Below, one piece after another: positions 21,576-31,945 of a stretch of 64,000 bases of DNA; position 1 is the stretch's first letter; every line of letters begins with the position of its first letter. The notes under the pieces were generated by a model. It saw only the letters and a list, made by a program, of their open reading frames with translations, was not told where the DNA came from and did not search any database. The DNA lies in the NCBI RefSeq assembly GCF_025370935.1, contig NC_133491.1, positions 5,616,685-5,680,684 of the forward strand, read 5' to 3'. Made by a program: the position numbers and the translations under genes. The stretch is from Choristoneura fumiferana. Lineage: Eukaryota; Arthropoda; Insecta; Lepidoptera; Tortricidae.

Positions 21576-22321
21576 TCATTTATTCATTTTTATCAGTCAT
21601 TCATTTTTTTCAGTCATTCATTCATTTCATTCATTCATTCATAAGACTAAGGATACAATGAAAACGCACACAGTAATGCGGGCGGTGCCATCTTGAATCA
21701 TTCTATTCCATTTGTTATGTACGAGTTACGCAAAACAGTTCCCGCTTCCAAACAAAAACTCGTTTCGCTCTAATTCTTCGAAAATTCCCTTTCTTAAGTC
21801 AACGTAGAAAATTCCAGGCTCTACTCCAGCCAATTCTTTAAGAAATCGATGTTTACAAAGAATTTATTATCCCAAAAAAGCAAGAAAATTTAACATTTTC
21901 ATGGATGATATGAATAATTTGCTTTCGGTCTGCTTTCGATGCAAATTACGGAAGACTTGTTGTTTCACAGAATCAATTTGGGAATTTCAACTCAATTTTA
22001 ACTTCTTACACCAATCCCAAGGGTGTTCCTTTAAAACTCGGTAGCGATACTGAATTTTTGCTCACAATTTCGTTATCCCTGTTTGTATCTTTCAAACACG
22101 CCGACTTTTTGCTGAGTAAATTAATTGGGTGGGATTGTTTTTCTGACCGAAGTCAGCTTAGTAGATGGATGGCTTATATATCGATAGAGGATGAATGTGT
22201 CGCCCACTAGCCTTTGGCTGTGGTTTTGTTCAGTTTAACCATTGGATATGGCATTTAAGTTAAAAACAGCGCGGGAATTCGCTGAAATCACTACGTATCT
22301 ACCCTTAGTTTTTTTTTAATG

Positions 22322-22566
22322 TAGCCCGTTATATGTCCCACTGCTGAGCAAAGGCCTCCCCTTTCCTCCGCCACCCTTCCCTATCCTGAGCATGCACTTG
22401 CCAATCGAGCTGAAATGCGCTCAGGTTGTGGGTCGCCTCTTGGGTTTGCCTCTCCGCACCTTTGGCCATCCCTCGGATCCCGTTCGGTAACGATTCGTGC
22501 CCATCAGTCCGGATGCATGCGGTAGATATGCCCAGCCTAGTCTCACTTCAGCTTGGCGGTCTTCAT
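22322..22566 (-). mobile_element. RTE-like LINE reverse-transcriptase 3' end (antisense)
   Basis: Complement of the C-terminal coding end seen intact at 60388-60745: cccactgctgagcaaaggcc, tgccaatcgagctgaaatgc, ggatgcatgcggtag. Frameshifts and a gap make it non-coding. Confidence 0.7.
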
Positions 22567-22595
22567 TAATTTTAATGAACTAAAAGAATTTCTTT

Positions 22596-22805
22596 GCTCA
22601 ACCGTGACCTTATGTATGATAGCCACGTTTATGCAAGATATGCGTGTTCATGCAGTTCCTTCACTTCCTCACACTGTAAAAACACACACAAATCACACAA
22701 ACCCATCTATCATCACCACCACACTAAACTGACGCGTTTCGAACTCAAACCAGAGCTCATCTTCAGAGCAACACAACCGTACACCATGCTACCAGATGTT
22801 AGTTC
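22596..22805 (-). repeat. Dispersed repeat, GAGCTCTGGTTGAGTTCGAA family
   Basis: gttcatgcagttccttcact, tgacgcgtttcgaactcaaa, ccagagctcatcttcagagc, then accatgctaccagatgttag. Same orientation as 15330-15530. Confidence 0.6.
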
Positions 22806-23312
22806 ATTTATTTTCATAACTTAGCCGTTAACATTTCGGAATTTTATCCCAATCCCGTGGGAATATCGGGAGAAAACCGGTGTTCGTGAAATTTAATTTG
22901 CCTTTTTCTAATCTTGATCATTAGTGATTACTAATTCAAATAAAAAGTGTATTATGTGAATGTACCTACCTATTTGAGATTAACATTTTTGACTTTGTAT
23001 TACTTGAATGAATTATGTATTTATATTTTTACCAGTTCTTCTTTTACCTCCTCCTCCGCCTCCGTATACCTCTGCATCGATCACCGCCTCCGCTAAAAAG
23101 TCCTCCGTCGCGACTCTAATTTCAACTAATGCAATTAATCAATCCGCTACAATACAATTCTATGGAAGCGCACTTTAATATCGCCAAGTGTTACTTTTGC
23201 CATAAGAACCAAAATGGCTGGAGATTTAGTTATCAAAATGTTGCTTCAAATTAATCTGCACTTTTACAACCACATACCAAACGCACGCTGAATCTCAATT
23301 TTTTAGAGTGCT

Positions 23313-23450
23313 GGTCCTATACTACGAAGTGCAAAATTCGACCTTCGTATCTTGCCGTCTCTCGCTGACGCTTATATTATTTAATACAAGAGTGAGAGGG
23401 ACGGTACGATACGAACTTCGACTATTGAATTTCGTATATAGTAGCCCCCC
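23313..23450. mobile_element. Small MITE, copy 1
   Basis: ggtcctatactacgaagtgc, gacgcttatattatttaata, gagtgagagggacggtacga and gtagcccccc. Ends are roughly inverted (ctatactacgaa / ttcgtatatag). Second copy at 30533-30659. Confidence 0.6.
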
Positions 23451-24164
23451 AGTGCAACGATGAAAAATCAAGCCAAACGTTTCTCTTTTGTACTTTTTTC
23501 GTGTGAACGTTTATTTCTTATTTTACGGATGAAGGATTTTATATGGACACTATTTTTTTTATTCGTTTTTTAGTAGTATGCGGGATGTACAATCATCGTT
23601 TTTAAGGCATTGTTACGAGTTGTTTACAAAACTTTCATAAACTAACTGTTGCCGTGTTGATTAGTTAGGTTATTTTGCAAATAAAATTTGACTTGTTTCA
23701 AATGATGAGATTGACTTGAAATTTGCTATTAACTACGTAGAATGTACAATACAGACAGCAGAAGAGCTTGCTAGTCCTGCTGCCAAGCAGGATTGCCTTC
23801 ATGGAGAGTTAGACAGGTGGTAAAATTACAGGTCCATGAGTTTTTCGTTTTAGAACTCTAGGCGGGCAATGCATATCAGCAATTGTCTGTTGTTGCGGGT
23901 ATCCATTTGCCATATAACTCAAAGCAGAAGTTTTTGTCCAAAAAATATTTTTAGTTAATAGAATTTTTGTTATGTTAATGCTGGACGTACTCGTAAATAG
24001 ACACACTACATTTTATTACGATTTTTGAAATGATTCCAATAACATAATCGTATAAAAATCATCACCATCATCATTTCGCTCGCTTATTTCCGCGTTTGCA
24101 TATTTATTGCAGTTTTGATTGAGTGTTTCCAATCCTGCTTCTTTGTTTGCTTCTTTCCATGTTT

Positions 24165-24275
24165 GTAGCTTTGCTTGTTTTCATGCTTACAGCTTCGCTT
24201 GTTTTGATGTTTACAGCTACTTTCGCTTATTTTCATGCTTGCATTTTTATTTACAACTTCGCTTGCTTGTTTTCA
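24165..24275 (+). repeat. Diverged tandem repeat, about 29-bp unit
   Basis: Four or so units of gctttgcttgttttcatgcttaca, with copies ending gttttgatgtttacagct and attttcatgcttgca. Directly followed by the LINE tail at 24282. Confidence 0.55.
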
Positions 24276-24281
24276 TGTAGT

Positions 24282-24420
24282 AGGTTGCCTGGAAGAGATC
24301 GCTCTTAAGCGATAAGGCCGCCTATTGCTCACCTTGTATTTTTTTCTCTGTGTATCTGTTTTCTGTATCGCTTACTGTCTGGTGTACAATAAAGAGTCTT
24401 TGTATTGTATTGTATTGTAG
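24282..24420 (+). mobile_element. LINE 3' UTR
   Basis: ttgcctggaagagatcgctc, ttaagcgataaggccgccta, tgtacaataaagagtctttg and a terminal (attgt)n. The complement is at 52436-52578. Only the non-coding tail remains. Confidence 0.65.
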
Positions 24421-24904
24421 TTCGTCCGAGTGTAGCCGCGGGTAAAAGCTACTTGTTTTTTTTTTACATTTTGACAAGTTGTGAGGTAAAGGTTTAAATA
24501 TTAATATAAACTTCGAATAGGTGCCTAAAAGAAGTTTTGTATTTCCGCGGCCTGTAGAAACAAAATTAAGTTAAATTAAAATACTTTTTCGAGTCCGCAA
24601 TTTAGATTTTGGCCTTAATTATTTTTGCTTGTTCAGCTTCAGTTTCGGGAAATGAAATTAATTTGTAAACCTTCTTTATTTGGATGGTTTTGTTTAAAAA
24701 TAACTAAACCATATTATAAATATGCTTAGGGAATAATATAAGGTGACGTGTGCCCATTAGGGCAGGCCACATAGGTCAAAGAACAAAGAATTTCTTTATG
24801 GTGATCTTCTCTTCTATACAAAATTTTATCTTAGTCGGTTCGGCGGTTTAATCGTGAAATGGTAACGGACAGACAGACGTACTTGCTTTTCTATTTAAAA
24901 TATT

Positions 24905-25114
24905 AGTATCTTTACTAATATTATTTATTTATTTTATGTTTGTGTGTCTGTCTGTCTGTTATTTTAAGGATAATAGACGTAAGGAACGGATAAGGTAGAA
25001 TGGGGATGGGATCATCGTAATTTTTGGGAAATCTCATAGGTTTTTTTGTAAAATTTCGAAATAGCCTAAAAGCCGAATGGTTTACGCGAACAAAGTCACG
25101 GATAGAGGCTAGTT
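24905..25114 (+). mobile_element. Degraded Helitron-like element
   Basis: tttactaatattatttattt at the left, (tctg)n, then ccgaatggtttacgcgaaca and an end ggatagaggCTAGT. Matches the general plan of 18345-18568 but is diverged. Confidence 0.4.
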
Positions 25115-26340
25115 AATAATAAAACAATAGTTATCTCTATTACGATTTCTGCTCAAAGGATTTACCCAAAGCTTTCATAACATCTAAAACATCGTGGAAA
25201 ATGTAAACCAATTTCGGTACTGCTTTTATTAAATTTGAATAATACAATTTTGCAGGCAAATGCAGGGCGGCATGATAATACTAAGCATAACTTTGCATTT
25301 GCATTTGTGGACTAGGTTTGCAGGAAATACGAACAGTTGTCTAAAATTGTCCAGCTGAGAATTTTAGCTTCAAGATTACTTACGTTAAAGCAGGAATTAG
25401 TTGGGTAAAGTCAATCAATAGCCTTAGCTATTTTTAAGGCACAATCATCACAACTTTTGCATTTAAAAAGCTACAGCTAGACACTAAATTCTCGCTTTTA
25501 TTTAATTGTTTTTAGTTTTTAATTTTTTTCGAGATGCTTTGTGGGAAATGAGGGTGTGCAGTCGGGAAAAATCCATCATGGACTAATCGGAGGGGAGAGT
25601 CACGACAGTGCCGGACTCACACCAGCTAAAAACCGTGGCGCACGTTGACAATCCAGTTGTTAGGTGGAGATTACTACAGGGAGGAGAGGGTCAGGGAAGT
25701 TTCTTATCTATCCACGGAGTCTTGCTTCAGCCATTTGCTCAAGCATCATCGACGGCCCTCGCGAACAAACATGTACAGTTAATAGCTCTTACACAATTTT
25801 TTTTAATGCTGAATGACGTTCTTTTAGCTACTACGGACTATCTGAATTTTATTCAAGTAAGTAATAAATAAAGTATTTTAAGGCAATGTAAATGTTTTTC
25901 TAGGGAAAAAAGAAATCTACGAGTATGTTACACATAGATCTCGTCTGTTTTAAACAATAACAAACGTGTATCATTGGTATGGAGCATCTTGGGATTTGTG
26001 TAAAAAAACTACTTTACACGTTTATTCGTGTCGTTTATTTTATTGCACGTTATTGTATTGTCTCATGAATAATGCATGTCAATCAATTAGCTTGTGTAAT
26101 AGTCTATGTTCTTCACAGTTTCCATGTGTTAGAGTTTTTGCATAATATATAGTAACTAGCAGGAATAAAAACTGCAACAGTTAGATAGCAAAACAGGTGA
26201 TATTAAAAATTCACAAGAACGTCCCTGCAAGCGTTTGATAACAATCATTATCAAAACGAATTTCCTACTTGAACATTAGTGTATCGGAGTGATACACTAA
26301 TGTGTGATTAGAGCAATTTATAATTTGAAGACGCGTGAAT
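25115..26340. other. AT-rich stretch without supported gene
   Basis: A plus-strand frame at 25608-25871 is open for 87 codons but shows no domain, signal or splice context I recognise. A perfect 12-bp hairpin lies at 26274-26302 (cattagtgtatc ... gatacactaatg). Confidence 0.4.
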
Positions 26341-26344
26341 CTTT

Positions 26345-26960
26345 AAGATCTTTTTTTAAGGAAACGGTATCCTAACCCTGCCGTCGCTGTATGTTTTTGA
26401 AATAATCATGTATGTAAGGAAGAACATATGTGATTTTCCTACTAACGTCGATAAGCCAAAGGCTACTAGAAACACAGGGAAGCTTAAAGTTCCATCTTAC
26501 AGGCTGGCTAAAACCAAAAAGTCGTTTCTGGGAAATTGCATAGGTTTTTATAATAAAATTCCAAAAAATATTATAAATGAAACGGATACAAAATTCAGAT
26601 CAATAGATCAACTTGACAACAGTCAAGAAGACATTAATATCTAAGGCGTATTATAAAGTTAATGATTATATCATGTACAGGAAGGTATATTTGGAAATAA
26701 TTCCGATCCCCATTAGCGATCCCTTCAAATAGCGAACCTACTGTGTTAAAAATAAAGTTGTGTTAAATATTTGTGATGTATCATTTAATAATATTGTAAA
26801 TCTGTTTAAAAAAAAATATACCTCGTTGAGTTTCTTGCCGGATTCTTCTCAACAGAGGTTTTACCGAACCGGTGGTAGATTTTTGGTGGTTTGACATTCA
26901 TATTTTTATAGCCTAAATTGAATAAAGATATTTTGACCTTGACTTTGACTTTGACACATT
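26345..26960 (+). mobile_element. CR1/Jockey-like LINE end with frameshifts, plus 3' UTR
   Basis: Reads NGILTLPSLYVFEIIMYVRK, then RNTGKLKVPSYRLAKTKKSF, LGNCIGFYNKIPKNI; after a frame change near 26605 it continues VKKTLISKAYYKVNDYI. This is the conserved C-terminal end of a lepidopteran non-LTR element. A separate tail (gtttcttgccggattcttct ... attgaataaagatattttga, (tttgac)n) follows at 26820-26960. Confidence 0.75.
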
Positions 26961-28480
26961 TTCGACCTTTTACGGCTTTAACATGAATAACAGTGTAAAA
27001 CATCTTTGAAATAAAAGTAGGTAAAAAAAGAATTTGTGTTATTTACATTTACTGGTAAGGTGAATTTACAAAGTTCAGTTTTCATTAGAGGTGTTTCCTG
27101 CTTCGCCTCAGGAATGGAATCTTTATCAGTGAAAACTCAGAATAATTTTTAAACGGTGTATTTTATAAAGAAATAAATGGCCAAGAAAAGGGAATCGTTT
27201 ACAAGTTGCTTGGCTGAAGGTAGGATGACAAGTAAAAAAGTTCATAAGATTATGTACGGAGGCAAATAAGTGCCTGCGTTTAAAATAGAGCAAAAGCTCC
27301 ACCACCAGTCGCATGGTGTCGAAGTGAAGGCAGGAGCCGGAACGTCCTCCCGCCCATTGAAGTCGAAGCACTTCAATCCTCTTCAACAGGAACCAGTGGA
27401 CAAAGGCGAACCAAGGGCCGGCGGACGACCTATCTGACACAACAAGCGTGCATAAATTTCTGATATGACTCTATATCTGGGGCCGAAAGGACGTGTCAGA
27501 TATTTTTGCACGCTCCGCTGTGGCAGATATTAATGCTGGTGACGGTACCAAGAACAAGGTGAATTGTTAAGATTTTACTAAATTAATCGGTTCAACACAC
27601 GATTATAAGCCAAGAAGAGTCCGTTAATAAAACAATAATTTTAAATGTTTGTTAATTAATAATGGTTTAATTTAGTTACTTTATCAATGTGTCTCACGAG
27701 AGTTGAAGTAATATTAAGGCAAATTTTCTTGTCATGTTTATTGATTTTTATTATGACTTATCTAACCTTCGTATTAAAATAAATACTGTAATTCATGTAC
27801 ATGTCATATTTCATTTAAACTAAAGTGTGAAATTGTTGCTGTGTCACTATTGAGCTGAGTGAAACGTATCATGATACAAACAATTAACAAATGTCAAGTG
27901 CGGTTCAATTGCAGACGTTTTATAAATCATTCACAATTGCGGTTACACGCCAGCAACATCATGAACAGTCTCTACACGCAGTTCACTCTGGCATCATACG
28001 TTGCTATATTTATATCTCATTTACGCTGTACCATCTGCTCTGAAATTACGTAATATGAAGTTTGAACAAAATTTAATGCAAAACGTCTGTCTCATTTAAA
28101 AATATATTTAATTTTCATTCTAGTTTTAGTGTCTCATTAGTGAATGCTGTTGTTTTTATTTGTGATTTTGGTGTTGTTGTGTTGACAGTTTTTGTGTTTT
28201 AATATGTTATAGTTTTTGTATGTTAATTAATTTACAAGAGAGATTTGGCCGTGAAAAACGTAATTTTGTATGCGTCATTTGGTTTATTAGCTGTTGGTAG
28301 AACTTTTGACTTTTTGTGTTGGTTACTGTTGCTGTTGAAAATTGTTTCTGACAGTGACAGTTGAGAATTTTAATCTAGATAAGAATCAGAGACGCAAAAA
28401 TAATGTTAACTGTATTCATTAATGTACCTACGTACGTTAGTAAGGGGAATTGAATATTTTAAACTTTCGTGATTTTCACT
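26961..28480. other. Mostly unremarkable DNA, one possible old coding relic
   Basis: 27290-27440 is GC-richer than its surroundings and open on both strands (minus 104 codons, plus about 55) but I recognise no protein. 27448-27540 repeats 13253-13335. The rest is AT-rich. Confidence 0.4.
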
Positions 28481-28481
28481 T

Positions 28482-28818
28482 ATAGTCAAAATACCACAAA
28501 CGGGAATTATCACGCTAACACACACGAGTAATATTTACCACATTTCTAGATAGTGGAAATACCCCTTCCGCTGGAGTAGTGTCCAGCGGTGGTGTAGGGG
28601 TTATAGCACGTAGCACGGATTGCTGAGGACCTGGGTTCGATTCCCAGCGCTGGTCTCTTTTTCTGGTTTTTCTGTGCATCCATGTCTCAGTTTGTATTTT
28701 CGATCTAGATAGTAAAGTCTACTCGTGACCACGGCCACTGTAACGTGGTTGAAACGTTGAGGTAAATATTACTCGTGTGTGTTAGCTTAATAAGTCCCGT
28801 TGGTGGTATTGTGACTAA
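28482..28818. mobile_element. Inverted-repeat element carrying a SINE core
   Basis: Arms tagtcaaaataccacaaacg...cacacacgagtaatatttacc (left) and ggtaaatattactcgtgtgtg...tggtattgtgacta (right) are inverted over about 55 bp. The tRNA-like SINE core 28581-28704 lies between them. Confidence 0.6.
28581..28704 (+). mobile_element. tRNA-like SINE core
   Basis: tgtccagcggtggtgtaggg, ttatagcacgtagcacggat, B box ggttcgattcccagcgctgg, tail tgcatccatgtctcagtttg. Same subfamily as 39879-40002. Confidence 0.75.
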
Positions 28819-29301
28819 GGGGAATTAACACCGTTTTTTTAACTTTAACATAAACCGGTTGCAGAAAATTCAATACAAATCTGCACACTGCAAACTAGTA
28901 GAGACAATAGAAATAATAATAAAAACTATTTTTGCAGACAACTTAATATGTTTTAGTTCTATTTATTGCAACACATTATGCAAATATCTTGAAAGTACGA
29001 TATAATTCAACTCACTTATCTCTTACAGTTTGGAGCGTGTATACCTTAATTGACCAAACTATCTAGCGTTCTGAAATTGCTTTTATTTTAATTTTGTGTT
29101 CATAAAGCTTTCTATTCTGAAATGGAAAAGTGTTTATTTGAAATTAACATTGAAAAAGACGACAATTAAAACAAATACGGAAAGTATTTTTTAAGACAAA
29201 TTCAAATAAAAGATAGTGAAAGAATAGTACGGTAAAAAGCATTAACTATCAATATTATGTTTGAATAAATCCACCTGTAATACCTAATTAAATTTAGTAT
29301 G

Positions 29302-29422
29302 TACAGTCAAGTGCAAAAATAAGTATCTATTCGAACCACTCAAAAATATGTGACTACGGTCTTACTGCGTCGGAATAAGAGTCTGTGCTTTGAATAAGTT
29401 CATAATTTTACACTTGACTGTA
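29302..29422. mobile_element. Small MITE with TACAGTCAAGTG ends
   Basis: tacagtcaagtgcaaaaata and its complement tacacttgactgta close a 121-bp non-coding element; ends in TA on both sides, as for Tc1/mariner-type MITEs (inference). Confidence 0.6.
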
Positions 29423-30115
29423 TGTATTTCGAGCATATGTATGTATGACTAATTCTTTGGTCTTCTCTGTAGCCCAACTGGTTGGATGGTTAGGTAGGTA
29501 CATTATGTATGAGATATTATTAGATTCAACAAAACTTTTAGAGTGACATATTATGGTATAAATAATACTTAAAAATGGCGAAGGAAGAAGTTTGCTTTCT
29601 CTGTGGACTGATTTAGAAAAAATAATTGCTTGGTTACACAATCGCAAGTATTTTGATGTTTTAATGTTTTAATGTTTATTTGGATACAAACGGTACAATA
29701 TGGCTGATTACAAATGAAAACTTAGCTAATACACCAACCAGTAAAGTTACCACAGGTTAATATTACATAGTGATGAAACGCGATAGTAATTTTTTTACAT
29801 CTAAAATGAATTCATATTTTTGTTTGAAGAAAACTTTAATAAGTAACTTTAATCTCATTGATTTTTCAGGACAACATACACGAACGCTATGTATTTAAAA
29901 TAAGTAGTGGAAATTACCTTCTGAAACACCATTCCTCAGGGTTCTTATCAAAGATAAGTAACCAAACGGTTGTATTTCCAGCGAGCTATATTTAAAACAG
30001 AGTCGCTATTCGCAATCACAATGAAAACCACAACTCATGCTTTCTCCACACTTTTATGTCATTAAAACTTCTGAAAACGTCATAGCCTCCTAATAAAACT
30101 TGAAACACATAGAGA

Positions 30116-30290
30116 GCGGTGGCGGGGCACGGCGGCACGGCGCGGAGGCGGTACCGGTTGTATTATTCGAGCTAACATGAAAGAGGCCACACAAAAACCG
30201 CGCGGTATTCTGTGTGGCCTATTTCACGTTAGCTTGAATATTACAACCGGTACCGCCTCCGCGCCGCGCTGCACCGCTCCGCCTCCGGCG
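30116..30290. mobile_element. GC-rich fold-back element
   Basis: gcgcggaggcggtaccggtt, gtattattcgagctaacatg and aaagaggccacaca are mirrored by tgtgtggcctatttcacgtt, agcttgaatattacaaccgg, taccgcctccgcgc with an 18-bp loop. Very GC-rich arms in an AT-rich flank. Confidence 0.7.
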
Positions 30291-30532
30291 TCAGTTTGTT
30301 TCTAGCTTAAGAGCCGCATCACACTGGCGTTTTTGCATATAGTCATGGGCCACCATGAAACCTTTTCAAAGGAAAAGTCATTACGACTTTCCTTGTTAAT
30401 TAATGCGATGTCACTATGATGTTTACTGTGAAATGGTTCCATGGTGGCCAAAAAATTAAACTCCTTGACCGTACTCACGGTTAAGTCCTTGACTGTAGGT
30501 ACGTACAGCATGGCTTCCCATGAGTACGTACT

Positions 30533-30659
30533 GGCCCTATAATACTACGAAGTGCAAACTTCGAATTTCGTATCTTGTCATCCCACTGACGCTAATATTA
30601 TTTAATATGAGAGTGAGAGGGACAGTACGATACAAACTTCGATTTTCTAGTAGCCCCCC
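30533..30659. mobile_element. Small MITE, copy 2
   Basis: ggccctataatactacgaag, gacgctaatattatttaata, gagtgagagggacagtacga and tagtagcccccc. Same element and orientation as 23313-23450, slightly shorter. Confidence 0.6.
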
Positions 30660-30787
30660 TGATCGCGGACGCGGCGAACTCGCTGCACGCTCGCCTTGCT
30701 TTCAACTCGTCCCCAAATCGCCAGTGAGATGAAGCTCTAAGCAGTGATGCGCCCATTTCTCATCAAACAAACGGTCATCATCATCAT

Positions 30788-30845
30788 CATCATCCCAGCC
30801 TATATACGTCCCACTGCTGGGCACAGGCCTCCTCTCAGAACAAGA
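30788..30845 (-). repeat. SINE 3' end fragment
   Basis: atcatcccagcctatatacg, tcccactgctgggcacaggc, ctcctctcagaac: the 3' end of the 17428-17727 SINE on the minus strand; the rest is missing. Confidence 0.6.
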
Positions 30846-31917
30846 GGGCAAACGAACGGTGATCTGTACGAAATGAGGGTTAGATGCTCGAAGGAAAAAT
30901 GCTGATGCGAGTCTTCCCCGTTATGTTTATTTAATTTTGATTCTCAGTTCATTAATAATAATTTGTTACCATTACTATTGAGTCTTGAAAATAAAACTTA
31001 CAATACAAGGAATAGAAATGTCACACGAAGCCCAAAATGGCCAAAATGACTTTTTATTTTGCAATTCCAATTAATGAAATGGACTCATATCATAATAACG
31101 ACTAATGCAGATATTGTGAATCAAAAGGGATTAAATTTCACTTGTGATTAAGTACTACAATTTACCAAAACATATTATTAAAACATAAGAAAACCGTTGA
31201 ATTAATAGCTGGAGAAGCGACAAAGTAAAATAAATATGATATCATAGAAATTATTTTTATTATAAAATCTTTGACACAGTAAAAAAGATATCGTCGTTGA
31301 AATTACCTTACAAACTGATCTTATCTTAAAAACCTAACGAAACCAGAAACCTAATCAACAAACTCAAACAATATTACAATGTTTATGAATCCGTGCTTAA
31401 AACTAAAATCACCTGATGTCAAGAAATATAAAAAAATACGAGCACATTTAGTCAAATGATAAGCACCACCTTTATCTCTCATATATTTTTGAATGATTTA
31501 GGTCGCCAGTTTTGCTCACGCCTCATCTACAATTAACAAAATCTCTGACGGTATACCACGTTCCTTGCTACAAAAATCTCTTATTTTATTTTTGAAAAGT
31601 CATAACCTTTCCCATTCATTAATCGTCTGATTTCTCATCACTTCTTCCAATAATGGCGTCATCAGCCACGTCAATGTTTTGCTTATCACTATCAAAATAT
31701 TTACTTATAGCTTTTCCCCCAGTTTTATTTGTATTAAGTTTACGTTAAAGTATATGAATCTTGATAAAACAACGAGCTGTGAATAGTCTTAAGTAGTGCG
31801 CGAGATACTCTCAATCCGAATATTTGTGTAAAATTTAAAGTGACTGGAATTCAAGGCTGTATATTTTATAAATGTTATACTAGTGCGAAGTTTGTTGCTG
31901 CAAAGATTGTTTCAATT
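30846..31917. other. Upstream region of the transporter gene
   Basis: AT-rich with no recognisable repeat. It should contain the promoter and 5' UTR; a TATA-like tatattttataaat at 31860-31873 is the only candidate core element I can point to. Confidence 0.4.
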
Positions 31918-31945
31918 ATGAATGAAGACAAAGAGAATGGAAAAG
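31918..31945 (+). CDS. Transporter exon 1 (start codon, residues 1-9)
   Basis: Short first coding exon beginning MNEDKENGK and ending in phase 1 at a GGTGAG donor. It joins exon 2 in frame to give a short hydrophilic cytoplasmic N-terminus. A TATA-like AT-rich run (about 31860-31874) lies some 45 bp upstream, but the transcription start is not established. The weaker alternative is a start at the ATG inside exon 2 (33034), which would remove about 17 residues without touching the first helix. Confidence 0.65.

Noticed and set aside
25608..25871. 87-codon open frame as a gene
   Set aside because: No domain, no signal peptide, no splice context and no repeat relationship that I can recognise.
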